Shown here: positions 1-8,279 of the stretch, one piece after another
How the letters are laid out: each line of letters opens with the position of its first letter
How positions within the stretch are numbered: the stretch's first letter is position 1
Assembly: GCA_003285105.1 (NCBI GenBank)
Contig: CP030158.1
Location: 3,144,664-3,208,663 of the forward strand
Direction: 5' to 3'
Length of the DNA: 64,000 nt
DNA from: Roseithermus sacchariphilus
Lineage (GTDB): Bacteria; Bacteroidota; Rhodothermia; Rhodothermales; MEBIC09517
Made by a program: the position numbers and the translations under genes
Notes under the pieces: generated by a model
The model's input: only the letters and a program-made list of their open reading frames with translations
The model's database searches: none
Told to the model about the DNA's origin: nothing

Positions 1-155
1 ATACTTGCTGCCTACAACCTAGCACAGCCGATCGAGGGTGCACGGGAATTCCCCCTGAACGGTAGCGTGTGCCTCACGATCCGTTCATATCGAAAGGCGA
101 GTCGTTCCTCATTTCTTCAAGAAGAACCGCCGGGGGAACGGGCCGGGGGGAGGCG
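1..155. other. Intergenic start of window, no gene seen
   Basis: I see no supportable coding frame, RNA or strong hairpin here. It lies downstream of the minus-strand M1-like gene and could hold its transcription end, but no convincing stem followed by a T-run is present. Confidence 0.5.
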
Positions 156-2666
156 TCAGCGCGTGCCGGGATACGCGGCGAGCCGGGCGTCGAGCAGGTC
201 CTGGAGCAGGCGGTGGGGTTCCCGGGCGCGGTGGGCTTCCAGCGCGGCCCGGGCGCGTTCCTGCCCGGAGGCGGCCAGGCTGAGGATGGCGGCTTCCCGG
301 ATGCGGACGCCGGGGTCGTCCAGCAGGGCGATGAGCCGGTTCAGCACGGCGCGGTCGTCCGCGTGGGCAGCCAGTGCGGCGATGGCCTGCGTGCGGACCG
401 CGACGGCATGGTCGGGCCGGGTATGGGCCACCAGCAGGTCGATGCGCTCTCGCCGCGGCAGGTCGAGGTGGTCGACGACGGCGAGGGCGGCGCGGCGGAT
501 CACTTCGCCGGCGGAGGGGGTCACGAGCGCCGACCGGGCGATGGCGACGGCGTCCGGGGCCTGCATGGTGGCCAGGGCACGGACCGCCGCGGCCTGTACG
601 CGGTAGCTGCGGTCGGACTCGGCCCGGCGGCGGGCACAGCGGGCGGCTTCGGCCGAGGCGGTGCGGCGGCCCAGCGCCTCCAGCACGGCCTCGCGGACGA
701 TCGGGGCCTCGTCATCACAGGCCGCCAGCAGCACCGGCTCGGTGGCGTGGGCGGACGGCAGAGCCCCGATCAGGCGCAGGATGGCGGCCCGAACGGCCGG
801 GTCGGTTTCGCTCTGCAGGGCCGTACGCAGGCCGATGAACAGCGCCGGGTCATCCAGGAAGGCCTGGAGGGCCCGGGTGGCTTCCAGACGATGCCCGGGC
901 CGGGGGGCATAGCGGAGCTGGGCCACCCAGGCCGCTGCCGGCTGGTCCAGCCGGAGATCGCGCAGGACCTCCCGATCCGGGTCGAGCAGCACGAAGCGCG
1001 GCGGCATGGTCGCGGGCAGCGTGAACGAATGGGTTGGGCGGTGGAGGCCGAGGTCGTGCCGGTCGATGCCCAGGAGCGTATGCACCTCGGCGGCCAGGTC
1101 CACGGTGAAGACACCGGGCACCCAGTCGCCCGTCTGCACCTGCTCGATGGAGAGGGTCAGCGCCTCGGATCGGGCGTCGTAGCCGTAGCGGGCATCCAGC
1201 ACCGGCAGCCCGGCGCTGTAGACCCACTGGTCGAAGACCTCGGTCAGCGAGCGGCCGGCGGCGGCTTCCATGGCCCGGCGCAGGTCCTCGGTGTCCGCCG
1301 TGTCGAAGGCATGGCGGCCGAGGAACGAGGTCAGGCCCGACCAGAACGCGTCGTCCCCCAGCTGCACGCGGAGCATGTGCCAGACCCAGGCCCCTTTGCC
1401 GCGGCTGTGGGCGTCGGCCATCTGGTCCGGCCACGTCCAGCGGTCCCACACCAGCGGGCGGTGGTAGCGTGCGGTTTCGTCGAGGTAGGCCTGTTGCAGG
1501 TCGGCCAGGGCCTCCAGGTAGGCCCGGCGGCCGTGGGTGGCCTCCAGGTAGGCCGCGGCCAGAAAGGCGGCCAGGCCGTCGGTCAGCCACAGGTCGGTCC
1601 AGTACGTGGGCGATACGACGTGCCCGGCCCATTGCCGGGCGACGGCCTCGGCCAGTTCGGCATCGCCCGTGTCGTCCACCAGGGCGCGCGCGTCTCGCAG
1701 CCGCTCCTCGTCGATCAGCAGCAGCCCGGTGCCGTCCCGCAGGCCCGGGTGGAAGTCGCGCAGGGCAGCCACGGCCAGCCGGGGCCAGGGATACGCCATC
1801 CCCAGCCGCTCCGAGAAGAAGCGCAGCATTTCGGGGATGCGCCCGAAGGTCGGTTCGAACGCGGCCCGGCGGCCGGGGGGCAGGTAGGCGACGAAGGGAA
1901 GCCGACGGCCATTCGGAAGGCGCAGCGTGTCCTGCACGGCCTCGAAGGCTCCGATGGCCAGCAGCACCTGATCGGCGCGGTGAGGCTGGTCCTGAAGGAG
2001 GCGTACCCGCGAGCCGTCGGGCACGGCCTCGGTGGCTACCGTCCGCCCGGCAGCCACCACGGTGTGCGTGGGGGGCACCGTCACGATCAGCTCCGAGGTG
2101 ATGTTGTCGGCCGGATGTTCCAGCAGAGGAAACCAGTAGCGCGCCGCCGAGGGGCCGCCTTCGGTCCAGATCTGCGTCGTGCCGGGCGCGGAACCCGGTC
2201 GCACGAAGAGCCCTTGCCGGGGTGTGGCAGTGTAGAAGATCTCCAGGCGGATGGGGGTGTCGAGCGACAGATCGAGGGTGTCGAGCGCGATGAGCAGCGA
2301 GTCTCCGGGGTGAGAGGTGGCCGGTACGCGCGTTGCGGCATGGTCCAGCCGTCCGGCGCGTACGCTGTCGACGGCGAGGCCGGCCGCCGCCAGGACGAGG
2401 GTATCCGGGGGCGGGCGCAGGGGCGTCAGGGTCAGCGTGGCGAGGGCCGTCAGGCGGCCTGCGGCCGGGTCGAACGTCAACGCCAGCCGCAGGTGCTCCT
2501 GGTCGAAGGCGGGGTGCGGGGCGTCATGGACGGGGCCGGAGACGATGGGGGGCGCGTAGGGCACCGGGGCCTCGCCAGAGGGCTGTGCGAGGAGGGTGGC
2601 CGGGACGAGCAGCGACAGAATGATCGCGCCGGGGAGCCGCAGGACGTCAGGACATCGGCGTGCCAT
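156..2666 (-). CDS. M1-aminopeptidase-fold protein with HEAT repeats, active site lost (pseudoenzyme)
   Basis: 836 residues with a hydrophobic N-terminal export signal (about 1-28). Residues 50-500 align by eye with M1 aminopeptidases, and residues about 620-836 look like HEAT repeats, a common helical extension of M1 proteins. The zinc site is missing: the position of HEXXH reads EAVAR (340-344, followed by QW), the third ligand Glu is Asp363, and the catalytic Tyr two residues before the conserved KG is Arg422. The GAMEN exopeptidase loop reads roughly GTGLL (312-316). The fold-defining surroundings (QW, DLWLTDGLAAF, KGAWVWHMLR) remain, so this is a real frame rather than a wrong translation. 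It overlaps the upstream flippase-like gene by 20 bases, suggesting translational coupling. A scaffold or binding role is inference; peptidase activity is unlikely. Confidence 0.85.
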   Translation of the reverse strand: MARRCPDVLRLPGAIILSLLVPATLLAQPSGEAPVPYAPPIVSGPVHDAPHPAFDQEHLRLALTFDPAAGRLTALATLTLTPLRPPPDTLVLAAAGLAVDSVRAGRLDHAATRVPATSHPGDSLLIALDTLDLSLDTPIRLEIFYTATPRQGLFVRPGSAPGTTQIWTEGGPSAARYWFPLLEHPADNITSELIVTVPPTHTVVAAGRTVATEAVPDGSRVRLLQDQPHRADQVLLAIGAFEAVQDTLRLPNGRRLPFVAYLPPGRRAAFEPTFGRIPEMLRFFSERLGMAYPWPRLAVAALRDFHPGLRDGTGLLLIDEERLRDARALVDDTGDAELAEAVARQWAGHVVSPTYWTDLWLTDGLAAFLAAAYLEATHGRRAYLEALADLQQAYLDETARYHRPLVWDRWTWPDQMADAHSRGKGAWVWHMLRVQLGDDAFWSGLTSFLGRHAFDTADTEDLRRAMEAAAGRSLTEVFDQWVYSAGLPVLDARYGYDARSEALTLSIEQVQTGDWVPGVFTVDLAAEVHTLLGIDRHDLGLHRPTHSFTLPATMPPRFVLLDPDREVLRDLRLDQPAAAWVAQLRYAPRPGHRLEATRALQAFLDDPALFIGLRTALQSETDPAVRAAILRLIGALPSAHATEPVLLAACDDEAPIVREAVLEALGRRTASAEAARCARRRAESDRSYRVQAAAVRALATMQAPDAVAIARSALVTPSAGEVIRRAALAVVDHLDLPRRERIDLLVAHTRPDHAVAVRTQAIAALAAHADDRAVLNRLIALLDDPGVRIREAAILSLAASGQERARAALEAHRAREPHRLLQDLLDARLAAYPGTR

Positions 2667-3764
2667 GGTCGGAAGGGACGGGCCGTTCGGGCTCGGTGGG
2701 TGAGGGAGGCCGGTGTGAGGACGAGGCGCGGGCGCGCAGCGTGCGGAGGCGGGCCCCCTGCTGCAGCAGACACAGCGCCCCGACGAGCGTGTAGAGCACC
2801 AGCTGCAGGGCGTGGCCCAGCACGGCGTAGCCGGCCGCGGCGGCGGCCTCGAAGCCGTAGAGGTGTACCAGCGTCTGGATCGTCACGTAATGATACGACC
2901 CGATGCCGCCGGGCGAGGGGATCACCATGCCGAGGGCACCGATGAGCATGATGCCCCAGGCGTCGAGCAGCGTGATGCCGTACGGTTCGGCCAGGTTCAG
3001 CATGCGGAAGGGCAGGTACGCCATCCCCAGATAGCAGCCCCACATCAGCGCGGTCGTGGCAAAGACGAACAGCCGCCGCCGGGTGTGCAGCAGCGTCACG
3101 AAGCCATCCCGGAAGGCATGGAACGCCGCGAGGGCGCGTTCCGTCCATCCCCCCGGAGCGGCGACTCGCTGCGGATGAGGACGCGCCGGTAGACGATCAG
3201 CACGACCAGCCCGAGCCCGACGATGGCCCCGACCACCAGACCGGGCAGGCGCGGGTCCAGGTCGGCGGGCCACAGGGCGGCCAGCAGCGCCCGGATCGGG
3301 CCGAGGTCGTGGAGGAAGACCAGGGGCAGCGAGGCCAGCGCCACCAGCAGCGTGACCAGGTCCAGCACGCGTTCGGCGAAGACGGTGCCGAAGACGCTGC
3401 TGAAGCGGAGGCGGGTCCGGGCGGCGGCATGGGCGGCCCGGACCGGCTCGCCCAGGCGCGGCGCGGCGTAGTTGACCATGTAGCCGATCATGATCGAGCT
3501 GAAGGCGAGCCCGAGCGGCAGCGTGGGGCGGGGGTGTCCGGGTTCGGGGGGGAGCGCCTCGATCAGCGCCTGCCAGCGCCAGGCCCGCACCAGATGGCTC
3601 AGCAGCGCCACGGCCACCATGGGGATCAGCCACCAGAGCGTGGCCTGCCGGAGCACCGCGCGGAGATCATCCAGCTCCACCCCCCGGAGGGCCAGGTACA
3701 GCAGGCCCCCGGCGAGCACGAAGCTGCCGGCCTGTAGCAAGAGGCTGCGGAGGCGTCGTAGCAT
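2647..3764 (-). pseudogene. Lysylphosphatidylglycerol-synthase-TM / UPF0104 family membrane protein, interrupted by a frameshift
   Basis: Two adjacent minus frames together make one polytopic protein of the LPG_synthase_TM (AglD/YbhN-like) family. The N-terminal frame runs from 3764 with several membrane helices and family features such as VNYAAPRLGEPVRA and FAERVLDLVTL. The C-terminal part lies in another frame and carries the conserved PSPGGIGSYHY segment and further helices. The switch falls at a run of six C (3149-3154; G6 on the coding strand). Adding one G gives LRGGWTERALAAF across the junction and a continuous reading of 372 residues. This may be a sequencing or assembly error in the homopolymer, a phase-variable tract or a true lesion. 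Members transport or flip lipids or glycans; the substrate here is unknown. It lies directly upstream of the M1-like gene. Confidence 0.75.
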
Positions 3765-3775
3765 GCTGGTGGGTG

Positions 3776-3817
3776 GGGAAAAACAAACGAAGCGGAAAGG
3801 AGGCCTTCCCGCTTCGT
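3776..3817 (-). terminator. Rho-independent terminator after lolA
   Basis: A 14-base stem (3787-3800 with 3804-3817, one mismatch) with a 3-base loop is followed on the minus strand by a T-rich stretch (GTTTGTTTTTCC). It lies just past the lolA stop and before the flippase-like gene, separating the two transcripts. Confidence 0.8.
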
Positions 3818-3837
3818 GACATGGGGACGTGGCGGCG

Positions 3838-4491
3838 CTACGAGCGCAGGTCGATGACCTCGGCGTGCTCCGGCGGGGTGAAGGTAAACGTGTCGGCCCG
3901 GAGCACCGGGTTCAACTGGATGTCCTCCAGGTGGAACGTCATGCGCGTTTCGTTGACGTCCGTGACCTCCATGCGGGTCACCAGATTGTCCCGATCCCGC
4001 ATCCAGATCGCGATGTCGGTGAAGAACGTGTCGGGGTTGCGGGGCTTGAGCCGGAGCAGGTAATGCGTCGCCCCGTCCAGCTGCACCGTCTCGGCGGAGG
4101 TGACCTCGTAGCGGTCGCTGTAGTTCAGGAAGAAGCTGTTGAGGGAGAAGGCCGTTTCATCCTCCACGTAATCATTGATCAGCACCTGGTTGGCGTCGGG
4201 CAGGTAGACCCAGGTGACCGTGCCGTCGGTGACGAAGGTCTGGGTGCCGGTTTCGACGCGGTACCGGTCGCGCTGGAAGACGATCGTGCCGCTGAACGTC
4301 TCCTCCCGATCGGAGTAGGGCGTCGTCATCGTCTGCTGGAAGCGGGCCTGGAGCGCATCGATGGTTTCATAGGTCGTCTTCAACCGCTCGAAGAGCGCGT
4401 GGGCGTCCTGGGCGAGGGCGGCAGATTGTCCAGTAAACAGGACGATGGCCAGCACAGCCAGCACACGGGCAGGGAAAGGACGCGAATTCAT
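3838..4491 (-). CDS. lolA: LolA-like outer-membrane lipoprotein carrier protein
   Basis: 217 residues with a typical signal peptide (hydrophobic 8-27, cleavage near ALAQ-DA). The mature part has the LolA/LolB half-barrel pattern: an N-terminal helix with LQARFQQT (residues about 48-55), alternating strands such as FSGTIVFQRDRYRVE, and a GTVTWVYLPDANQVL segment. The usual role is to carry lipoproteins across the periplasm from LolCDE to the outer membrane. The length suits the family. It appears to be transcribed alone, with a strong terminator behind it and a 298-base divergent spacer in front. The window encodes many lipobox lipoproteins that could be clients; that link is inference. In Bacteroidota, LolA homologues can be multiple, so the exact paralogue is uncertain. 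Confidence 0.88.
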   Translation of the reverse strand: MNSRPFPARVLAVLAIVLFTGQSAALAQDAHALFERLKTTYETIDALQARFQQTMTTPYSDREETFSGTIVFQRDRYRVETGTQTFVTDGTVTWVYLPDANQVLINDYVEDETAFSLNSFFLNYSDRYEVTSAETVQLDGATHYLLRLKPRNPDTFFTDIAIWMRDRDNLVTRMEVTDVNETRMTFHLEDIQLNPVLRADTFTFTPPEHAEVIDLRS

Positions 4492-4789
4492 GGGCTTGAG
4501 AGAGGGCTGGGGAGAGGCCGTCGGTCGGGATGTCTGTGGGCAAACCGTGTGCCTGCGGGGCGGTCTGGTCGGAACCTGCCGGGCAGGCCGGGCATGTCAG
4601 ACCGGGAGCCTGAGTTCGCCGGTGTCGGTTGCTTTTTGCACGGGAGGAAGGATCCGCGGCACATAACGTAGCAGGGTCCCGTTGTGTTCGATGTAGTGCG
4701 TGCCCCGGGGCGAATCCGTGTGATTTTTATCCCCCCGAAGGCCGCGTTCGAGGTCACCCACCGTTTCGCATACAGCATAGCGCAGAATC
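4492..4789. other. Divergent intergenic spacer between lolA and the DUF326-like gene
   Basis: 298 bases between two divergent starts, so both promoters should lie here. I see no motif strong enough to name, only a mildly A/T-richer patch near 4720-4735 (GTGATTTTTATC). No RNA or coding frame is supported. Confidence 0.45.
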
Positions 4790-5224
4790 ATGACAGACGC
4801 TACATCACTCACCCCGATGCAACGGGTGGCCCAGGATAGCCTGACCGTGCACCGCCTCTGCCTGGAGGCAGAGGGCCGGGCGCTGTCGGGCGCGTGGACG
4901 CCGGAGCCCGGACAGCTCCGCGCTCTGCGCGATGCCGCGGACGTGGCTCTGGCCACGGCGCACCTGGTGCTGCGCGGCTCCCCGTACCACGAGGGGCTGT
5001 GCCGGTTGTGCCAGGAGGTGGCCCGTGCCTGCGCCGATGCGCTCGGGTCGCAGGAGCACGGCGATGCGCAACTCCGGGCCACGTACGCCGCCTGCGTCCA
5101 CCTCACACAGGTCTGCCGCATCCTTCTCGGAGAGGCACCCGACGAGACGGAGAACGACCACGACGAGGCGCTGGTCGAGACGTTTCCGGCCAGCGATCCG
5201 GTATCCCCTCCCACGGAGCTGTAA
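4790..5224 (+). CDS. Cysteine-containing four-helix protein, DUF326/Csp-like, with a C-terminal PASDP tail
   Basis: 144 residues, no signal peptide. The central part (about 17-113) has the helical cysteine pattern of DUF326/copper-storage (Csp) proteins: C24, then LCRLCQEVARACADAL (C71, C74, C81), then C102 and C109. Copper-storage members bind many Cu(I) ions inside a four-helix bundle. This one has only six Cys, fewer than classical Csp proteins, so its copper capacity would be small. The C-terminus carries ETFPASDP, a tail motif recurring in small bacterial proteins of unknown function. It stands alone between divergent lolA and convergent thpR. Metal binding is inference from the pattern; the family call is moderate. 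Confidence 0.6.
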   Translation: MTDATSLTPMQRVAQDSLTVHRLCLEAEGRALSGAWTPEPGQLRALRDAADVALATAHLVLRGSPYHEGLCRLCQEVARACADALGSQEHGDAQLRATYAACVHLTQVCRILLGEAPDETENDHDEALVETFPASDPVSPPTEL

Positions 5225-5265
5225 GGGCCATCGCCGCACCCGGACGCTTCACCTCCGGCCCCGCC

Positions 5266-5820
5266 TCACGCGGCGTGCGGGTCTGCGTGGAGCGGGTAGG
5301 TCGTCAGGGGGTGGTGCTGTGCTCCGTCCGGTCCGAGTCGGCTGGCATAGAGCGTGAAGGCGTCGATGCGCATCGGTTCGATGCGGACGTCGGCGTGGCG
5401 GGCGCGGAAGCGGCGTACCCGGCGGGCGTCGGGGCGCGAGAGGCGGGCGAGGGTGATGTGGGGATGGAACGGCCGCTCGTCCGGCGGCAGACCGACGCGC
5501 GTGAGGGCGGCTTCGACGGCGGCGTGCAGCCGCATCAGCGCTGGCGTCTCGTCGATGCGGGCGAACAGCACCCGCGGCCGTCGCAGGGAGGGGAAGACCC
5601 CCAGCCCCGTCCCGCGCAGCACGATGGGGGCCGCCTGCACCGTCGCCAGTCCGGCCCGGATGGCCTCCACCGCCTCGTCCGGGACCTCGCCGATGAAGCG
5701 TAGCGTCAGGTGATATTGATGCGGCGGCGTCCATCGTGCCGGCAGGGTGTCGTCCCGCAGGGCGGCCAGGGCCTGCCGGGTGGCATCCGTGACGTCGAGG
5801 GCGACGAAGAGGCGGGGCAT
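5266..5820 (-). CDS. thpR: RNA 2',3'-cyclic phosphodiesterase, 2H superfamily (ThpR/LigT)
   Basis: 184 residues from the chosen Met (MPRLFVALDV). An upstream in-frame Met at 5859 would add 13 poorly conserved residues. The two HxTx motifs that define the 2H phosphoesterase family are present: HLTL (37-40) and HITL (121-124). The first is in the typical context YHLTLRFIGEV, the second in PFHPHITLAR. Members hydrolyse 2',3'-cyclic phosphate termini on RNA and can ligate tRNA halves in vitro; the cellular role is unclear. The length fits the family. It is divergent from the cpYpsA-like gene with a 59-base gap and convergent with the DUF326-like gene. Confidence 0.9.
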   Translation of the reverse strand: MPRLFVALDVTDATRQALAALRDDTLPARWTPPHQYHLTLRFIGEVPDEAVEAIRAGLATVQAAPIVLRGTGLGVFPSLRRPRVLFARIDETPALMRLHAAVEAALTRVGLPPDERPFHPHITLARLSRPDARRVRRFRARHADVRIEPMRIDAFTLYASRLGPDGAQHHPLTTYPLHADPHAA

Positions 5821-5879
5821 GGGGCGGGAAGGCTCGGCGCAACCGTCGGAATCAACCATTCAGGGAGCAGCGAACGCAC

Positions 5880-6335
5880 ATGCCGCTCAAAAAGATCATC
5901 TCCGGCGGGCAGACCGGCGTCGACCGCGCGGCGCTGGATGCGGCACGAGAGGTCGGGCTATCCATCGGAGGCTGGTGCCCTCGCGGGCGCCGGGCCGAGG
6001 ACGGGCCGATCCCGGAGACGTACCCCCTCGTGGAGACGCCGTCGGAAGCGTATGGGCAGCGCACCGCCTGGAACGTGCGGGACAGCGACGCCACGCTGGT
6101 GCTGGTGGTCGGTGAGCCGGAGGGAGGGACGGCCCTCACCATCCGGGAGGCGGTGCGGCAGGGGAAGCCGCATTACGTGCATCGGCTGGGGGATCCTCCG
6201 TCCGGCACGGTGCAGCGCTGGCTCAACGGGCAGGCGGGCCCGGTGTTGAACGTGGCCGGTCCGCGAGAGAGCGAGGCCCCCGGCGTGTACGAGGCCGTCC
6301 GGGCGTTCCTGCGGGCGATCTGGGCCGCCCCCTAG
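5880..6335 (+). CDS. Circularly permuted YpsA-type (putative molybdenum carrier) Rossmann-like protein
   Basis: 151 residues beginning MPLKKIISGGQTGVDRAALD, the glycine-rich nucleotide-binding start of the cpYpsA / putative molybdenum carrier family. The middle holds GGWCPRGRRAEDG and ETPSEAYGQRTAWNVRDSDATLVL, also typical. The family belongs to the SLOG superfamily, whose members bind nucleotide-derived ligands. The molybdenum label is a historical annotation and no molybdenum gene is nearby. It ends 4 bases inside the convergent aminotransferase gene and is divergent from thpR. No other conserved context is visible. Fold confidence is high, function unknown. Confidence 0.85.
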   Translation: MPLKKIISGGQTGVDRAALDAAREVGLSIGGWCPRGRRAEDGPIPETYPLVETPSEAYGQRTAWNVRDSDATLVLVVGEPEGGTALTIREAVRQGKPHYVHRLGDPPSGTVQRWLNGQAGPVLNVAGPRESEAPGVYEAVRAFLRAIWAAP

Positions 6336-7486
6336 CCGGCCGCCGCGTGCAGGGCGTCCAGCAGCGCCTGCATGTCGTCCTCATCGTTGTAGACGTGGGC
6401 GGAGACGCGAATCGCCTCGCCCCGCACCGAGACGACCACGTGGCGCGCCGCCAGCGCGGCCAGGAGTCGCTCGCGGGGACGGCCCGGCGGAAGGCGCAGT
6501 CCGACGAGGTGTGCACTCCGCCAGGCGGCGTCCTCGACGGCATAGCCGAGCGTTCGAGCCTCCGCGATGAGGTCGTCGGATAGCCGGCGGCCGTAGTCCT
6601 GGATGGCGGCCACCCCCCAGTCGGCAAGCTGATCCAGCGCCGCGCGCAGCATCGGGACCAGGATGAAGTTGGAGCGCTCGCCGACGTCGTAGCGCACGGC
6701 GCCGGGCTGGTAGGCGTCCACGTAATCGACCAGGCCGCTGAAGACCTCGCTCCCGCGGCGGGTGATCCAGTTCTCCTCCAGCGGCCGACCGTCGTCGAAG
6801 CGGGGGCCGAAGTAGGCCACGCCCAGGCTGTACGGCCCCATGAGCCACTTGTACCCGGCACACACGAGCGCATCCGGCTGGAGGGCCTGCACGTCGAACG
6901 GCAGCGCGCCGACCGACTGCGTGCCGTCGACCACCAGCGCCGCCCCCACCTCCCGGGCACGGCCCCCGATTCGCTCCAGGTCGAACCGCGTCCCGTCGGT
7001 CCAGTGCACGTGCCCGAGGGCGACGATGGCCGTGCCGGGCGTGATGGCGTCCAACAGGCGCTCGTTCCAGCGGCGGCCCCGTTCCGGGCCCGCAGGTGCC
7101 GGGACGGTGTGGACGACGGCCCCGCGTTCGGCGGCGAGGCGACGCCACGGATAGACGTTGCTCGGGAACTGCTCGCCGGCCACCACGATGCGCGCGCAGC
7201 GGGGCACGGGCAGGTTCTGCGCGGCCGTGGCCAGCCCGTAGGAGGCCGAAGGGATCAGGGCGATGCGGGACGGGTCCGGCGCGTTGACCAGCGCCGCAAA
7301 CCGCTCGCGGACCCGGTCGCTCTCCGCAAAAAAGGCCGCGGCGTCGATGGTCGCCGGATTGCGCTTGCGCCGGATTCCGGCGATGCCGGCGGCCTCGACC
7401 TGCCGCAACAGGGGCGACATGTAGGCGGTGTTCAGATAATGCAGATCCTCCGGCAGGGAGAACCGGTGCTTCTGGCAGGTGAGCAT
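6332..7486 (-). CDS. PLP-dependent aminotransferase class V family protein
   Basis: 384 residues with the class V (cysteine desulfurase/isopenicillin-epimerase-like) layout: an N-terminal LHYLNTAYMSPLL region, a substrate/phosphate area around 75-90, the cofactor-ring Asp at DGTQSVGALPF (D187), and the Schiff-base lysine in CAGYKWLMGPY (K213). The small C-terminal domain ends with IRVSAHVYNDEDDM, as in related proteins. There is no conserved catalytic Cys loop of the NifS/SufS type that I can identify, so a desulfurase call is not supported; the substrate is unknown. The start MLTCQKHRF is immediately followed by family-like sequence. Its 3' end overlaps the convergent cpYpsA gene by 4 bases. 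Confidence 0.85.
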   Translation of the reverse strand: MLTCQKHRFSLPEDLHYLNTAYMSPLLRQVEAAGIAGIRRKRNPATIDAAAFFAESDRVRERFAALVNAPDPSRIALIPSASYGLATAAQNLPVPRCARIVVAGEQFPSNVYPWRRLAAERGAVVHTVPAPAGPERGRRWNERLLDAITPGTAIVALGHVHWTDGTRFDLERIGGRAREVGAALVVDGTQSVGALPFDVQALQPDALVCAGYKWLMGPYSLGVAYFGPRFDDGRPLEENWITRRGSEVFSGLVDYVDAYQPGAVRYDVGERSNFILVPMLRAALDQLADWGVAAIQDYGRRLSDDLIAEARTLGYAVEDAAWRSAHLVGLRLPPGRPRERLLAALAARHVVVSVRGEAIRVSAHVYNDEDDMQALLDALHAAAG

Positions 7487-7517
7487 GCCCCGGTACGTCG
7501 TTGCGTGATACCCGCCC

Positions 7518-7904
7518 TCAACCTACGCGCCGGAACGCAGGGATGCTACACGGGCTGCTGGCTGTGGGCTGCTGGCTTCTCGCTGCGGGGTCGCCCGGTG
7601 GGCGTCGGGCGGCGGCGCTGTGCCAGGCCGAGGCATCGAGGCGGTCGGGGGCGTCCGATCGTGGCGGCTTCGGGGCCGGATGGAGGGGCGGCGGCGGAGG
7701 GGCTGGACGGCGAGGCCGGTGGAGGGGCGGTTTCGTCCGGTGGGGCGGGGGCGGGGTGATGCGCCGCTCGACGTCGATGAGCCGCACCGGAGGCGACGGG
7801 GCGAGCAGGCGGTCGAGGTAGATGCTGAAGTTCAGCAGGAACAGCCCGAGGGCCGTCAGGCCCAGGAGTGGAACGAGCCAGGTGGATGTGGACGGATGAG
7901 CCAT
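7518..7904 (-). CDS. Small single-pass membrane protein with proline-rich tail, hypothetical
   Basis: From the chosen Met (MAHPSTSTW) the product has 128 residues; an in-frame Met 13 codons earlier is less likely. A single membrane helix spans about 9-28 (WLVPLLGLTALGLFLLNFSIYL), then a Pro/Arg-rich stretch from about 47 onward. The arrangement resembles the anchor and periplasmic spacer of TonB-like proteins, but no TonB C-terminal domain follows. The last 25 or so residues are encoded across a heptamer repeat array (7553-7587) and look like read-through of non-coding repeat, so the ancestral end may have been upstream. It sits between the aminotransferase and another small membrane protein on the same strand. 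Function unknown. Confidence 0.45.
   Translation of the reverse strand: MAHPSTSTWLVPLLGLTALGLFLLNFSIYLDRLLAPSPPVRLIDVERRITPPPPHRTKPPLHRPRRPAPPPPPLHPAPKPPRSDAPDRLDASAWHSAAARRPPGDPAARSQQPTASSPCSIPAFRRVG
7553..7587. repeat. Heptamer repeat array, GGCTGCT family (5 units)
   Basis: Five consecutive 7-base units read on the plus strand: GGCTGCT, GGCTGTG, GGCTGCT, GGCTTCT, CGCTGCG. The same family forms a longer array at 42964-43054. Here it lies in the 3' end of the proline-rich membrane protein frame. Confidence 0.7.
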
Positions 7905-7974
7905 GGGCGACCTCCGTGGGACGGGTGAGCGGAACGCCGGCACGAGGCCGGGCCGCCCCCGGGGCCGCCCCTCG

Positions 7975-8268
7975 CTAGTCGGAGGAGGAAGGCTCGGGGC
8001 GCCGACGGTGGCGATGGGCGAAGAGGTCCTCCCCGGCTTCGACGCGGCGGGCGGCCCGGGTGAACAGGTAGGCCAGCGCCGCGACGCCGATCAGGATGGT
8101 GGCGACGAACGGGACCCAGAACACCAGGTCGTCCGCCACCCGTTCCCAGGGATGCAGAAGCGTCTTGTCCAGGAGCCACGCCAGCAGCCCGAGGCCCGTC
8201 AGCACCAGGAGCCCGGCTGCGCCTTTCAGCATCAACGCCGGAAGCCGGGGGTTATTGTGTGTCGTCAT
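7975..8268 (-). CDS. Small two-helix membrane protein, hypothetical
   Basis: 97 residues with two predicted membrane segments: about 12-34 (LMLKGAAGLLVLTGLGLLAW) and about 45-68 (DLVFWVPFVATILIGVAALAYLF). The C-terminal tail is charged (RRVEAGEDLFAHRHRRRP). I do not recognise the family. It lies 11 bases after the hisF stop on the same strand and 70 bases before the proline-rich membrane gene, so it could be co-transcribed with either. The frame is short but has a clear bilayer-spanning pattern and sensible start, supporting a genuine gene. Confidence 0.55.
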   Translation of the reverse strand: MTTHNNPRLPALMLKGAAGLLVLTGLGLLAWLLDKTLLHPWERVADDLVFWVPFVATILIGVAALAYLFTRAARRVEAGEDLFAHRHRRRPEPSSSD

Positions 8269-8279
8269 CGTCCCGGAGG

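Noticed and set aside
69-2945. Very long plus-strand open frame opposite the M1-like gene
   Set aside because: Its translation is Gly/Gln/Val-rich with no domain, a typical shadow of a GC-rich gene on the other strand. Similar shadows lie opposite 23419-26505, 26582-29800, 47833-50736 and 56050-59376.
6332-7486. NifS/SufS cysteine desulfurase
   Set aside because: PLP Lys is present but no catalytic Cys loop was found, so only the class V family is claimed.
7518-7904. TonB protein
   Set aside because: Anchor plus proline-rich stretch is present but the conserved C-terminal TonB domain is not.
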